Shown: positions 31,986 to 43,700 of the stretch, piece after piece
Position numbering within the stretch: position 1 is the first letter of the stretch
How the letters are laid out: each line of letters opens with the position of its first letter
Made by a program: the position numbers and the translations under genes
Assembly: GCF_001641265.1 (NCBI RefSeq)
Contig: NW_020167537.1
Location: forward strand, 834,972 to 898,971
Source: Pseudogymnoascus destructans
Taxonomy: Eukaryota > Ascomycota > Leotiomycetes > Thelebolales > Thelebolaceae
Reading direction: 5' to 3'
DNA: 64,000 nucleotides
The notes under the pieces: generated by a model
Databases searched by the model: none
The model's input: only the letters and a program-made list of their open reading frames with translations
Told to the model about the DNA's origin: nothing

Positions 31986-32463
31986 GAATAAAATGGCCCT
32001 GCCCGCCCCACACCCTGTGACAACCAATCATCACCACCACCACCCACGCATCACTGTCACTATCAACGGTAAGCTCCGTCCATTAATGAGCTTTGAATAG
32101 CTTCACTCAAGCCTGCTGTCACTGCGGCCCTCGCCCGCCCTCACCCACCGAAGATGAGCGCACTCAGCCGTGCCGCGCCAAGTGCGTATGGATAAGGGCC
32201 AATACCCGTCATCGCGAGGGGCTACACAGGCAGATCTGGATAGGATTGGGCAAGGGGAAATGGCCGTACGACGGCAACAGGTACATTGCAGCACCTGTCG
32301 TGAGCCTGGGCATTATAGCAGAAGCTGTTGGCAGGCTCACAATTGAAGCTCATCGCCTGAGTCGATGAGCTTTATGTACACATTTCACAGAAGGATGGGC
32401 GGTCAGACGGGCAGGCGGTAGCAAGGTGGCGTCAGCAGGGTGGGGGTGTGGGGCCATTTTATA
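31986..32463. mobile_element. possible GC-rich MITE, uninterrupted copy
   Basis: Ends ATAAAATGGCCC and GGGCCATTTTAT form imperfect inverted repeats around about 478 bp, with the internal GCTCATCG/CGATGAGC hairpin. Open frames inside have no family resemblance. This copy shows the site where Gy3 inserted in the partner. Confidence 0.35.
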
Positions 32464-32511
32464 CTTTCAAAACAGGGTTACTTAATTCATTTTCCCTATA
32501 ATCTTTACATA

Positions 32512-34335
32512 ACGTGCATGTATAACGAAAGTGCCAAACAAGCGAAAGTGCCAAAATATCGCGACTACCCCATAAGAATTGCGATAAATCCACCACAACA
32601 ATATAAATTAATTAAAACTACTCGGAGTCCTCTTCCTCAGACCTGTCTATTACAATCTGACAGGTGCACGCATTGTGTCCAGTCTCACCACACTTGCCAC
32701 AGCGACGTGCATGGGTTTCTTCCCTTGGCTTCCGACCACTACTTGCCCTTATTTCTTGCTCTACTTGCTGCACAATGTCCCTCTCGTCCTGTAGCTCCTG
32801 TGCTACCTGTTGACTAAGTGATCCCCCTTGCTGTAGTCGTGTTTTTTTAGCTCTCCGGCGCTTGCTTAGCACTTCATTTGCCTGTCGCAAGTTTTGGTTC
32901 TCTGCTTTTAACAATGCTAATTGATGCATTATTTGCGATGCACCCTTTGTAAACTGGTCAACAGCTGCATAGATTGAGGTTGGAGAGCTATTTTGATGAT
33001 GTGCAATTCAGTTTTTAATGAAAGTAGACTGTGATGCAGCTTCAGTTGGGTTATTTGGTGTCTGAGAAACCCATGGTTGAGCGGTGTTTGGGCGAGAGGT
33101 TGGAGGTGTTGGCGTCTTAAACCTAAGGTCAAGTGTAGATATTACACTCTCAGGGCTAAATGGAAGAAGCCCAGCACCTCGGAACCCTCCCTGAATATTG
33201 CTTTCTGTCATTGCAATGTTAAATGCAGTGTGGAAGGCAGGAAAGAAGTCATCCTTAGTAATGTGAATAATATGAGCCCGCATCATATCTTCAATTTGCC
33301 GACCGTAAGCTCTCTTTAATGGGCCAAAACAGCCAACATCAAGTGGTTGGAGTATATGGGAAGAGTGAGCAGGCATACAAAGCGTAATAATGGGTGTTCT
33401 TTGCAGTACTCCTCAAACTTGTCTGAGTGGTGGCTCTCATGACCATCAAGGACTAACAAGCGATAACCACCAACACTCCGGGGCTTTGTGTGCTTCTCAA
33501 AATGCTGAATCCAATCCATACCTCTCTCGTTTGTAGTCCAGCCATTTGCAGTAACAGCGATTACCCAATCTGCTGGAAATCCGCTATTCTCATACCAAGA
33601 TGCAAGGTGGTTTTTACCTGCCACAATGACAAATGGCGGCACTGCCCAACCTTGAGAACTAACGCCTTGGATTACTGTAACCCATTCCCGATTGCCAGGC
33701 TGCACCTTTTTTGCCTTTGCCCGCCCATCTGAGCTCGTTACTACCGTTGCGCTTGAGATGACGCCCATCATAAACCCAGTCTCATCAAAGTTGTAGATAT
33801 CTGCATTGTTGATGCCATACTTTAGAATTGTGTTCCATACAAGCTCAAACCAGCCACGAATGACTTATGGATCTTCGCACTTAGCCCTCTGGTAGTCGTA
33901 TTTTCGCTGGAAGCGTGTCCGGAGCTCTACATGGCGCTTAACAAAGTTTGAAGCCCAACGTGACCCGACGCGTGGCACGTCGCGTGTTGCAAGTAGTCGA
34001 TTTGCCATATCTTCAACAATAGACAACTGAGGAGGGAACCCTTTAGCAGCTAAGTCAAGTATATACTGAACAAGAACTGATTCCTCTAGGTTACTTAATT
34101 TCCGTAAGTTGGCTTGGATATTGTGTCGTGAAGGTACACCTTGTAAACAGTGACGTAGCTTGCGGTGGTCTACGGAATAGATCCTAGCTGCAACTCGAAG
34201 GCACAAATTTGGGTCGCTTTGCATAGCTTGGATAGCTAGCACTAATTTGCTTCCATCATTTTTATGGCGCATGTTTTGTTGTGGAGGAATTTAACATTTA
34301 GTTGGGGGTTTGGCACTTTCGTTATACATGCACGT
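32512..34335 (-). mobile_element. pogo-like DNA transposon with duplicated-motif TIRs, copy D
   Basis: 1824 bp flanked by TA (32510-32511, 34336-34337). Same element as 8516-10374 in inverted orientation, missing about 35 bp beside the right TIR, so that TIR has only one GAAAGTGCCAAA motif. Its right flank is a hAT relic, whereas the equivalent flank of copy A is unrelated. Confidence 0.88.
32618..34272 (-). pseudogene. pogo-like DDE transposase with zinc knuckle, copy D
   Basis: Near-identical to 8614-10268 and carries the same TAA after CEDP, the same one-base loss near the third catalytic block and the same TGA after FIKN. A visible difference is Arg in FVKRHVEL where copy A has His. DNA-binding, DDE and CCHC segments as described for copy A. 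Confidence 0.85.
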
Positions 34336-34337
34336 TA

Positions 34338-35426
34338 CAGGTATTGGTAACTTCTATGCCTTTGGTGCTATTCTATCTCCACGGTTAAAGATGGAAGTGT
34401 TTGACCCTGATTATTGTTGGTTAAATCCTAATAAAAACTGGCGTGGGCATTTTGAGAAGGAATTCCGGGCGTTATACACACAACATTACGCAAACCAAGA
34501 AAGATCAAACCAGCACCAATCAAACTACATGGAACTAGACAAGGACTCAATGGCTCTAATATTAAATCGGAAGCGGAGCTATAACTCCATTAGTCGAGCT
34601 GAAGACCAAGGAGGAGAGATTGAGTGATACCTTGCCCTCCGTAAGTTTATAGTAATAATTATAGTAATGTAACACTGACTTCTAAATGATAGAAGACACA
34701 GAGGTTTCTTGCGTAAGGTTGACTTGACAGAGGACGCAGGGGATTAGACACAAAGGCTTTCCAAGTAACACGTTACAGTATTGTAAAGAATACTATATTG
34801 AGTTGAGCACGAAGCTCCTATCTAAGGAAATACTATCTACTTATATAGTGGCGTCGTGCCTCATGGGTAATCTGGATAGTTGGCGGATAGCTAAATATTC
34901 AGGATAGTCCGTGGATAGCTCAACTATCCAATATCCACTAGTTTCTGCAACTATCCATTAGCCCCGTCACATGGCAGCCTACCCCGCTGCCCACTGTGAC
35001 TCACACGTCACGTTACTAGGCCCTGGCCCTGTAACCATGACATCATGTTACTATAGCCGTAACAAGTAATCACTACTAACTTTTATTAGCACCCTCCCAT
35101 CAACCACCATTAAAATGGTGGAAAGAGAACGAAAGACTATTCCCTGGACTTGCTGCTATAGCCCGGGATATACTTTGTATTCCTGCTTCAGAGGCTCTTG
35201 TTGAGCCAGTCTTTAGTACTGCTCACGCTGTCTGTAATTATAAGTGCAACCAAATGATCCCTGATATGATACGGGAATTATGCTTGTCTTTTACCGCCAG
35301 AAAATTTAACGGGAACAGCTATTTGAACACTACTCTGTTACAGATATTATTGATTCAACTTATATGAATGATGAGAAATTATTGTTTGGGTATCATGCTC
35401 TAATTGATAATATTCAAGAAAGATGA
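34338..35426 (+). pseudogene. hAT transposase C-terminal relic, split by a solo LTR
   Basis: Left part: IGNFYAFGAILSPRLKM, then FDPDYCWLNPNKNW, typical of the hAT region before the dimerisation domain. After the solo LTR (34668-35064) comes the dimerisation domain itself: LKWWKENERLFPGLAAIARD, ILCIPASEALVEPVFSTA, MIRELCLSFTARK. The tail continues in another frame (EQLFEHYSVTDIID) to a TGA at 35424. At least one frameshift. Catalytic residues upstream are missing; the left end is defined by the pogo-like element at 34335. Confidence 0.8.
34668..35064 (-). repeat. solo LTR sharing its R/U5-like half with the Gy2 family
   Basis: 397 bp (TGTAACACTG ... CCGTAACA as written) flanked by AGTAA (34663-34667, 35065-35069). 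Read on the minus strand, the part from GGCACGACGCCACTATATAA onward matches Gy2 LTRs; the other half is unrelated and has repeated GGATAGTT/AACTATCC words. Confidence 0.9.
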
Positions 35427-35604
35427 CGCTACAGTATATTCCAGACCGAAGCCCAAGGCAGTCAAATACCTATGATAGGACAAAGCGGAACCAAGACCGG
35501 TTTGATTTTATTCAATCACGACGAGGCCTTTATATGTTACCAAGGGTACAGCAATTACAGCCCCAACCTGAGGGCAATGCTGCCAAGTTCGTTACCAAAG
35601 TCAG

Positions 35605-36020
35605 CCATCTACTACAAATTACACATTGAAAATAAGTCATTATAAGTAATATTTACACGTGATTGTTAACCAATTATAGGCACGTGATGACAGTCTTGGC
35701 TGACTTAATTGACCCGGAGCTAGAAGATTTAGAGGGGCTACCCCCAAGCCAAGATGGGTGTGATTACACCCTACCTTCACTTGCAAGTCCATAGAATGAC
35801 AATAGAGCCAGTTGCCTTGGGGGGAAGTAGTTGAAACAATTGAGTTGAGCCAAGTCCGTAATAAGTCTCGGTCTGGTCCAGAAATTCAGGAGTCATGGCG
35901 TAATATAGATCTATAGTAATCATTATAGTAATTGCCATCTACTACAAATTACACATAGAAAATAAGTAATATTTACACGTGATTGTTAACCAATTATAGG
36001 CACGTGATGACAGTCTTGGC
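35605..36020 (+). repeat. direct repeat pair of about 90 bp
   Basis: 35605-35700 and 35935-36020 share CCATCTACTACAAATTACAC through CACGTGATGACAGTCTTGGC, with a 9-bp indel. Between them no gene is seen. The second copy abuts the end-like sequence of the transposon at 36.0-37.9 kb. Confidence 0.8.
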
Positions 36021-36194
36021 AGACCGACGGGGGACCGTGGTCCGGTCTGGGGTTGGTCCCCCGGTGGGGTCGGTCCCCCGTGACGCACACTAGTTTAGAA
36101 TAGTCCTTTGACGTTCCTTCTCTGATTTCCGTGCAGCAACCCCTTGGAGATACTTCTTCTTAATCTTATTTGTTGTAATTAGTATAAGATATTG

Positions 36195-37785
36195 TCATCT
36201 TTTGATCTTATCAACCTGCTCCTTTTCATGCTTGTTTTCCTGGATCTGTCGTGCCTGAGTTCCTGTAAGGACCCCTCCTTTTTGTAAGACCTTCCGATTC
36301 CCTCGAATCCTAAACTTCTGTTGATTTTGAACCCTATTATGGTCTTCATACTGCCGGTCCCGGACTTCTGCAGTCATAAGGACGTTCTGGACCCCTCGTA
36401 TTGTAGAGTCGATTTTCCGGCGTGTAGGACTACTAAATATATCAATCTTCTCTGAGATTTTTGATGCTATTTCTTGAAGAGATCTCTTGGCTTGAACACC
36501 TCTTACTGGTGTTTGAGGACAGGGTAATTCAATCGCTGTCGCCGTTGCCATCGCCATCACTGGTATCATATACGTCTTCATTTTCTTAAGAGCTTTCTGG
36601 CAATTAATTGGCCAGATCCCAGACTTTCGGAAGGCACCTTGAATAGTCTCTTTTTTCACAGTCTTTTCCCTGATTTCTGTTAAGTCCCAGAAGAACGATG
36701 AAACTGTATATTCAATATCTAGATGCCGGGTTGCATCTTGTACAGCCTTCCGGTGCCAGTGTTTATACGGCTGAAAAACACCGACATCAAGAGGTTGAAG
36801 AACATGCGTCAAGTGGCTAGGAAAAGGAAACGGGTGTATATTAGCTTCTGTAGCTTTAATAATAAACTCTGGGGTCATATGACTACCGTGTTGATCCATT
36901 AATAGAACCCTAGGACATGCGTTTGCCCCAGCTTGTATATGAAGAATCAAGTGATCAAGATATTCAAGAGCTAATTGAGAGTTGATATATCCGGAATCAG
37001 ACATTAATACCCTTGTATTTCCGTCTAATAAGGTATACCAATTCGTCATATGATTCACACATTGTACAATTAGAACAGGAGGAATAGTTGTTCCATTTGC
37101 AATAATCGATTCTATAACGGTAATAGAACGTCGATTTTCAGGGTTACGTGTATACAATGGCTATAGTTTATTAGCTATACTATATTTTATATTATAACTG
37201 GAATATACATACATCTACTATCCAGGTAGGGACAAGAATATCTTCTCCAGAAGCTACTCCAATTTGAAACCCAGCTTCATCAAAATTGATAATATCACCA
37301 TGCTGAATATCATGGGCTTCGCACCAAGTCATCCAACTCTTGAACCAATCCTGTACATCCTTAACATCTTGTGCACTGACTCGGTTTCGTACAATTGGCT
37401 TTGTTTTTAGTGTATGAAGAAAACCCGGGGTTGTTTTTATGTAGTTTTGAAACCATCGCCATGACGGTCGCGGTCTGCCTTCTAGATCCTTTAGGAAGTC
37501 GATTATCGCAAAGACCATCTGTTTTGTAGCCCCGAGGCCTGTCCTGTGCATATCGTCTGCATATGTAATAATAGCTTCATGTTGTGGCCTAGAGAGGATT
37601 CGATTCCGTGTATTATGAGGGCGGTTGTCGCGTTGCTTCTTTCGTCGTATCCTCGATTTGAGGGTTTGAGGATTCACGTGGAAAATACGTGCGGCGGTAG
37701 TCTCACTCTCGTCAGGATTGGCAGTAGCCCAGGCAATTGCCTGGGCTATAGCCTCTTCGTATTCGTGGGTTGCAGGTGGTGGCAT
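36195..37785 (-). CDS. pogo-type DDE transposase, intact, 510 aa
   Basis: Two exons, 37785-37219 and 37160-36195, with a 58-nt phase-0 intron (GTAGAT ... CTATAG) that turns VPTW into VPTWIPLYTRNPENRRS. N-terminal psq helix-turn-helix (AARIFHVNPQTLKSRI), CENP-B-type second DNA-binding domain (PRPSWRWFQNYIKTTPGF) and a DDE_1 core: INFDEAGFQIGVASGEDI near 168, VLLMDQHGSH near 274, HVLQPLDVGVFQ near 309. The C-terminus has the KGGVLTG motif and basic helices. No stop or frameshift, so it could still act; the sequence 5' (37796-37885) and 3' (36071-36103) matches the ends of the segment at 19.1-19.8 kb. I could not define matching terminal inverted repeats, so mobility is uncertain. Confidence 0.9.
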
Positions 37786-37795
37786 TGTTCAAGTT

Positions 37796-37885
37796 TCAAT
37801 TGCAATACAAATTGGGTGGTTGAGAAATCTGGGGCGATGCAACTCGCTTGCGCCCACCACGTAGCGGTGGGTTATTCGACCCCAC
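37796..37885. repeat. terminal-like sequence shared with 19562-19805
   Basis: GCAATACAAATTGGGTGG followed by GGGGCGATGCAACTCGC and a CCCACC/GGTGGG hairpin. At 19.6-19.7 kb the same sequence is split at CGATG by a 129-bp solo LTR-like insertion. Confidence 0.7.
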
Positions 37886-38540
37886 GATTACCGTTTTTCG
37901 CCCTACAGAACCATATCATGTGATGCTACGCGAGCATACTGACCAACGTGCAGGGTTTAGTCATAAAGTGGAGCATTTCTGGTTTAGCTGAGTGTTACTC
38001 CATACTCGACTCTACGGACCTTCGGAACCCGGCCGGTCTAACCACGTGTAGCCTACGGAGCAACGTGGAATAATGTGTAACGGTGATAACGATGACGATC
38101 GTATTGCTATTCTTGATGATGCTCTGAAGAAGAGACAATCGGCTATCCGATGTTCTATCTATACTACGCTATGTCACGTGTTGGTTCACACTTATCCCCC
38201 ACTGGGGGTAGACGACCTCGCTGGCACCTCTCAGAAAACTCCTCAACGAACCAACTTCTCTCCCTATAAGTTGTTCGTGACAACCTGAATGATGTTGATC
38301 GTGACGCTGTTGGAAATCTTTGAAGATATTCCATGATAAAATAAGCTTTCGAACTGATTAAAATGCAACGCTGTAAGACTCTTGGTCTTCAAAATGCCCC
38401 TTTTGAACGCCTCCTCCATCCATGCTGGAAAATGCCCTATAACTCAGACTGTTCATTCGGCCTTTCCTTCACACGTAATGTATGAACCTCTCAAAAGGTC
38501 TTTCAAATCGTCTTCTTAAACCTTATAAGTTTCCCTTTGA
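37886..38540. other. no gene recognised; possible LTR remnants
   Basis: A TGTTACTCC start near 37991 and a TGTAACGGTG start near 38072 look like LTR beginnings, but no matching end or target duplication was found. Open frames are short. Confidence 0.35.
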
Positions 38541-38543
38541 AAC

Positions 38544-40112
38544 TCATCCTGATACATCCTCGTCTTGCCGGTCCACATCATTCCCCGGATTCTCAACCCA
38601 TGACAGAAGAACCTTGAGCGGATCTTTCTGATCATCTTGCGAAACTCCTGGTGTATCACGAACGTGGGCAGAGATAAGCGCTCTAACTGCTCGACGAGCT
38701 TCGTCCCGTTGACATCGTAAAAGATCATTCTGCTGAGCCAATTCCTTTTCACGCTTCTTGAACTCTTGATTGGATTTATCGATCATTTCCTCCACTGCGA
38801 AGAGTCTCTTCGCTCCCGCCCAGGCCAGATTCGTAGCTCGGAGAAACTGACTTCCTAGTCGTTCACGTCCAATGTCTTCAGTCGAGATAGGCTTCTGTGT
38901 GATGGTTTCAAGGACAAGTTTGCGAAATGCTAGAGGATCCTTCCGGGCCTCCAGCGACAAAGGTGACAGAACAGCTTTCTTGGTTGGTGCATTTGGGCCA
39001 AGTTTTGACTCTGACGCATATCGGCCTTGGATGCGGAATTGTCCCATCCCACAGTAAAGCCTCTCTTTGGCTTGTCTTCTTCGGTTGAGGATGTCTTCTC
39101 CGTTTCCATAGATGGATCCATTCGGGTCGTTTGAGGTCAGGTATTAGTACAGATCTTTCTCGAGTCCTCCTTCTTGTTCAGTTAAGTCCTTGAGGAACCC
39201 GTCTCCCGCCAGACCTCTTCTGGAAAATGTTTGGTAAAACCCGTATTTCTTCAGATGTGTCTGTCCTTTCAATCCTCTAACCTCTTGGTGTTCATAGAGC
39301 CACGATTTGTCAGGTAGACTGTGATTCTTATTGTTCTGAGGTGCTTCTTGGATAAATCTCAAGGTTTTCGCAATGTGTTCTTTTGCGCGGGGGTGTGCTG
39401 TCTCTTTGCTATAGTGAACGAGGGCTGCCGAAATTTCTGAGTCAGGGTCAGCATCCGGATTGTCGGCCTGTGCTCCCTTATTGTGCAGATGTTGGAGGTA
39501 TTTCTCGAGTAAGAGTTCGACTTCTTCCTCCGCCTCTTGGTATTGCGTAGAGTCCTCTTCGCCTCCCTTAAGGTTTCTTTTCTTTGGTGTCTCTACTGTT
39601 TCTTTGGTAATTTTGGAGCGTTTATCGAACGGGTATTCTCCGGCTTCGTTTCTTGCAATCTCTTGTTCCGTAGGCTCGAAGAACTCTATCTCCGGGGTGT
39701 TAATAAGGGTTTGAAGTGTCTCTCCGATGATTCCCTTCGAAGTGGTATATCCTTTCTTTGCTCTAGGCAAGGAATCCCGTTCTTTCTTTATCGCTGCGTT
39801 CTTCGCCTTTTGACTTCTTTTCTGAATCATGCTCGGCAACTCTTCCCATGTGATGTGCTCGAAGTCAATCGGCCCACGGTGAACATTGTCAACAGGCGCC
39901 TTCCTCTTCGCATTTGCAGTGGTATCTTTGGTGTCTGCATTGTCCATGTTGGTGGAATTTGACTCTGAGGTCTTTCGAAGCAGGTGAGGTTCGAGTTTGA
40001 ATGGATTTTCTTGAAGAAGTACTTGGGGTTGATTGTCCAACATGTTGACAAGTGGGGTTGTATTCGGGGATTGGTCAAGAATGGAGGTTTCGGATCCGGG
40101 ATTGGTCGACAT
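38544..40112 (-). pseudogene. unrecognised ORF 3' of Gy5 pol, one nonsense codon
   Basis: A single 523-codon frame from ATG 40112 to TGA 38541-38543, broken only by TAA at 39144-39146 (probably CAA). The product is hydrophilic: a Ser/Thr/Asn-rich start, a basic block (NAAIKKERDSLPRAKKGYT), an acidic helical stretch (EAEEEVELLLEKYLQHLH) and, after the stop, a clear coiled-coil-like segment (QEFKKREKELAQQNDLL). It has no CCHC knuckle and no retroviral Gag motif I can see. It follows Gy5 pol in the same orientation, 588 bp away, with a TATA-like box at 40312-40318. It may be Gag of a second, truncated element, or an extra ORF of Gy5 in the env-like position. Confidence 0.55.
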
Positions 40113-40700
40113 GGTGAATGGTGAATTTGAAGAGCGTGTGCTTTCTGGTTGGCCAGGTATACTCGAGTGTCCTGTGTAGGGTAGACTAGTTGACTTTGCT
40201 GAGGTTATCCAGGTCTGAGGTGTATGTTCGTCGTGAAGGTAAATCAGAGCTTTCGACAGATCGGGTTGCTTCGGGTCGCGGTTAAAGAAGGATAGGTCTC
40301 TGGTAGAATGGTATAAAAGGTTTGACTATTGGTTGTTCTTCTGTTCTTCTTCTTCTTCCTTTCTTATCGACAGTTCAACAATTCCCTCGATTTGTATGAC
40401 AGTTCAACAATTCCCTCGATTTGTATGACAGTTCAACAATTCCCTCGATTTGTATCGGGGGGGTCTGATGAATACCAACCGCAAACATGTGGTCTGGAGG
40501 TATGTTCTGAGGTGGAGGTGAAGTTTGGTAGGTGGTGCAATGGATATATTTGGTAGTAAAAAGTAGGTAGTTAAACTTCGTGTTGGAGTGGTGTAATAAT
40601 ATTCATTTCACCCACATAACGTTTTATTGCATTCGCTGATTTCAGGACAGACGATGTTGTCCGTTCTCACTTCTGTCCACATCATTTTCTCTCGACGTCG
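40113..40700 (-). promoter_or_regulatory. putative LTR or promoter region between Gy5 pol and the downstream ORF
   Basis: On the minus strand a TTTTATAC box lies at 40318-40312, about 200 bp before the ATG at 40112, preceded by a stretch of GAA/AGA repeats (the complement of 40339-40363). A TGTGGACAGAAG sequence at about 40679 follows an A/G-rich stretch just after pol and could be an LTR start. The matching LTR end was not identified. Confidence 0.4.
40369..40455 (+). repeat. three tandem 29-bp repeats
   Basis: Unit begins GACAGTTCAACAATTCCCTC; three perfect copies at 40369, 40398 and 40427. Located in the putative LTR/promoter region upstream of the TATA-like box. Confidence 0.95.
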
Positions 40701-43700
40701 TTATTCGAGATTTAACTCCTTCCCGGGTTGAGCAGGAGGTTCGAAGCCCGCGTCGTCATCATAGGGAAAGCTTATCAATTGATTAAAGAAAGCAGCATCT
40801 GGGTCTTGTCTATCCCATTTTGTTGCCTCTGAGTCTCCTTTCATATTCTCAAACTGCTGCTCCTGCGATATTTGTTCATCCATTATCTCGGAGAGTCTGG
40901 CCAACTCTTCCCATCCTCGAGGGTCGACATCGTTCTCGGGGTCCCGGGCCTTGAATGGTTTCAGGTGATTCAGGTGATACTTCCCAATCGCCTCTTGCGT
41001 GACCAGACTTTCAATGATTGCTGACCGGTTGTTTTGGTAGATGTGTTTAATTCGGAACGGTCCCTTCCAGCGCGGGTCCAGTTTTGGCAAGTTTTGCTGC
41101 ATGCGCTTTAGGAGAACCAGGTCCCCAACTTGCGGCGACGGCCACAGTCGGACGTTGTTGTCCGTACGTTGAAGCATTTTTCCGAATCGCCTAGTTGTTG
41201 CCAGATCTCGGGCGTAGTCAAGGGACTCCATCCTCATTGCAGCTACCTTTCCCGAGTACAGTCCTGCGTCTCCCCTCTCAGAGTCGATCTTCATCTCTAG
41301 CGATTTAACGCCAAGCTCCTCTTCGATCTGCAATGTTGTCTCCGGTTGTTTCGGATTAAACCCGAAAAGTAACTCGTTTGGGGAGAATCCTAGCGATATC
41401 ATTGTTCGACAATTTGCAGCGTGGACTACCAAGGGTAACAGGATGTTCCATTTTACTTTGAGATGGGGGTTCTTTTGGACTGACGCTTTTATAGCGGTCG
41501 ACACTATCTTTACCATTCTCTCATTGAGGCCAACTGACGAAGGGCTGTATAGAGGCGAATAAATCCTCTTTACTCCTCTTCGTTTCAGGTCGTCTGCAAG
41601 GCTTCCTGTCACAAACTGCGATCCATTGTCTGAGTATGTTGCTCGAGGATTGCCGTAGATGCTAAGGATGTCCCTGTCCAACGATTCCTGACACGCTTTT
41701 GCTGTTGCTGCGATTAACGGGTCTGCCCATATTTTCCTTGTTAAGTACTCAACCTTGACAAAGATAAAGTGGTGGCCATCGTCGGAGGGTGGAAAGATTG
41801 GCCCGATTAAGTCAAACCCTATAAGGTCGAAGGGTTCATGCGTCAATATGGGTAGAATTGACTGAGAGGGCTTCATAGGGGTAAGGACTTGGCAGTTCCA
41901 GCACGATGCGCAGTGTTTCTTTATATCTTGCCGTCGGGTTGGCCAAAAGAATTGCCCGAAGGCGCTTTGGAGACAGATATCCGCTGCATAATGGCCGTGT
42001 TGTTCGTGTATGTGGTTTAATATCCACTTCACCGAGTTCTTTGGGACGCAGAGGCTTGTCTTGCCATTTCTCTCCTTGTATGCTAACTTGTCTTCGAAGA
42101 GACAGAATCTCTGTGCTTTTCGCACCAGACGCTCGTTGTTTGCCTGCTCGAGGGTGGAGGGATCTCCGTTCTCAAACTTCTCAGGGTGTCGTAAAACGTC
42201 AATCACTTCGGTGTACCAGTCGTCATCTATCAAGTTGTTCAATTTTCCAACGTGCGCAAGAGCGTAAGATTGAGCGTGGTCGATGTCGACAGGAAAGGCT
42301 GTAAGTTCTTCATCGTCTGTCTTCTTATAATAGTCCTGCGCATGTGGGAGCCGTGACAGTCCGTCCGCTACTACTAACTCCTTGCCCGGGACATGCACGT
42401 AGTCACAGTAGAACTGTGAAAAGCGCATTTGCCACCTTGCGATTCTGTCTGGTACCGACTCCCCTTTGAGCATGGGGATAAGGGACTTGTGGTCGGTATA
42501 CACAACAATAGGCCAGGATGACCCCCTGGTCAGCCATTCTGTTTCCTCTAATGCTGCCAATACTGCAAAAGCTTCTCTCTCAGTAACTGTCCATCGGCTT
42601 TGTGGTCCAGTAAGCCGCGTAGAGAGGAACATTACGACCTTTCGGTCTTCTGGGGTGGTTTGCTTTGCGTTAGTGCCAGGCGGGTGATTCGGGATTTGGA
42701 AAAGGCAAGCTCCGAGTCCCGTTTTGGACGCGTCTGCTGATAAATGGTACTGAACGTTTTGATCGCCAGCTGTGGTACATTCCGTTAGGATACTATCGAT
42801 AGCGCTACGCATCGCCTTCTCGTGCTTTTGCTCCCACCCGAAGGTGCACTTTTTCCTCTGCTCGCCAGTGGACAATGTGGTGATCTCATACTTTAGGGCT
42901 GTTTTCATAATAGTCGTGAGATCGGCTCTCCCCGGGATAAACGTTTTCAAGTATGGGAGAGTGTATAGGATGCGTAATAGCTCCTCTTCGCACGTTGGCG
43001 TTTTTATATCTCGGAACGCTGCCAGTTTATCCATGGACGGCCTCATCCCTTTAGCTGTTTGTGTGAATCCTAGTATGTGCAACTCGTTTGTGAAAAAGAC
43101 TGCCTTTTTCGGATTTAGGGTAAACTTCGCCCATAGTAGTCGCGGGAAATAGTGCCACCACAAAAATCGGAACAGGTCTTCAAACGTTCTTCCTCCCCCC
43201 ATATCATCATCAACAAAATGACTGAAGACACACTGGCCTAGGGCGGCCTCGTGAAGTGCTGGTTCTGGGAACGGTTCAGGGATCGGCCCTGTAATAATGT
43301 CTTTTCCTTTAGAGTAGGTGGATGGTGCTCCTGTTAAACCTTGGCCCATCCGGAGGTAGGCCATTTGGCCGAAATGTGTAGAGAAACCTGTCTTATAAAT
43401 ATGGGCATGGTGTAATGGGATGGCCCAAAATCCATTGGCCCCGTCCGCTTGGAAGAAGGTCTTTAACCATTTCTGGCCTAACGTTTGAAGGATTGGTTCA
43501 ATGCGCTTCATAGTGTACGCATCTTTAATGGTGGCATCATTGATGGGAACAAACGAATGGACCATCGTCATATTACCTGTTGCCTTCTTCGGGATAAACT
43601 TGGTCTTGGCAGACCACGGCGACGTAATGCGAGTGATGACATTTGCTTCAAGTAAATCCCGCAAGAACTTATCTTGATATGCGCATTCTTTCTCTGAATA

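Larger units (their letters stand above)
30589..34335 (-). repeat. inverted segmental duplication, copy D (partner 8516-18941)
   Basis: Contains, in inverted order, the older Gy3-family solo LTR, the MITE-like segment without Gy3, and the pogo-like element. The sequence across 32440-32450 is the uninterrupted Gy3 target with one CCCAC. Confidence 0.88.

Noticed and set aside
37840..37885. Hairpin near the end of the 36-37.9 kb segment as a Helitron 3' end
   Set aside because: No CTRR terminus after the hairpin and no Rep/helicase gene; the gene present is a pogo-type transposase.
38073..38288. 71-codon ORF left of the Gy5 downstream ORF
   Set aside because: Short, no homologue, lies in possible LTR sequence.
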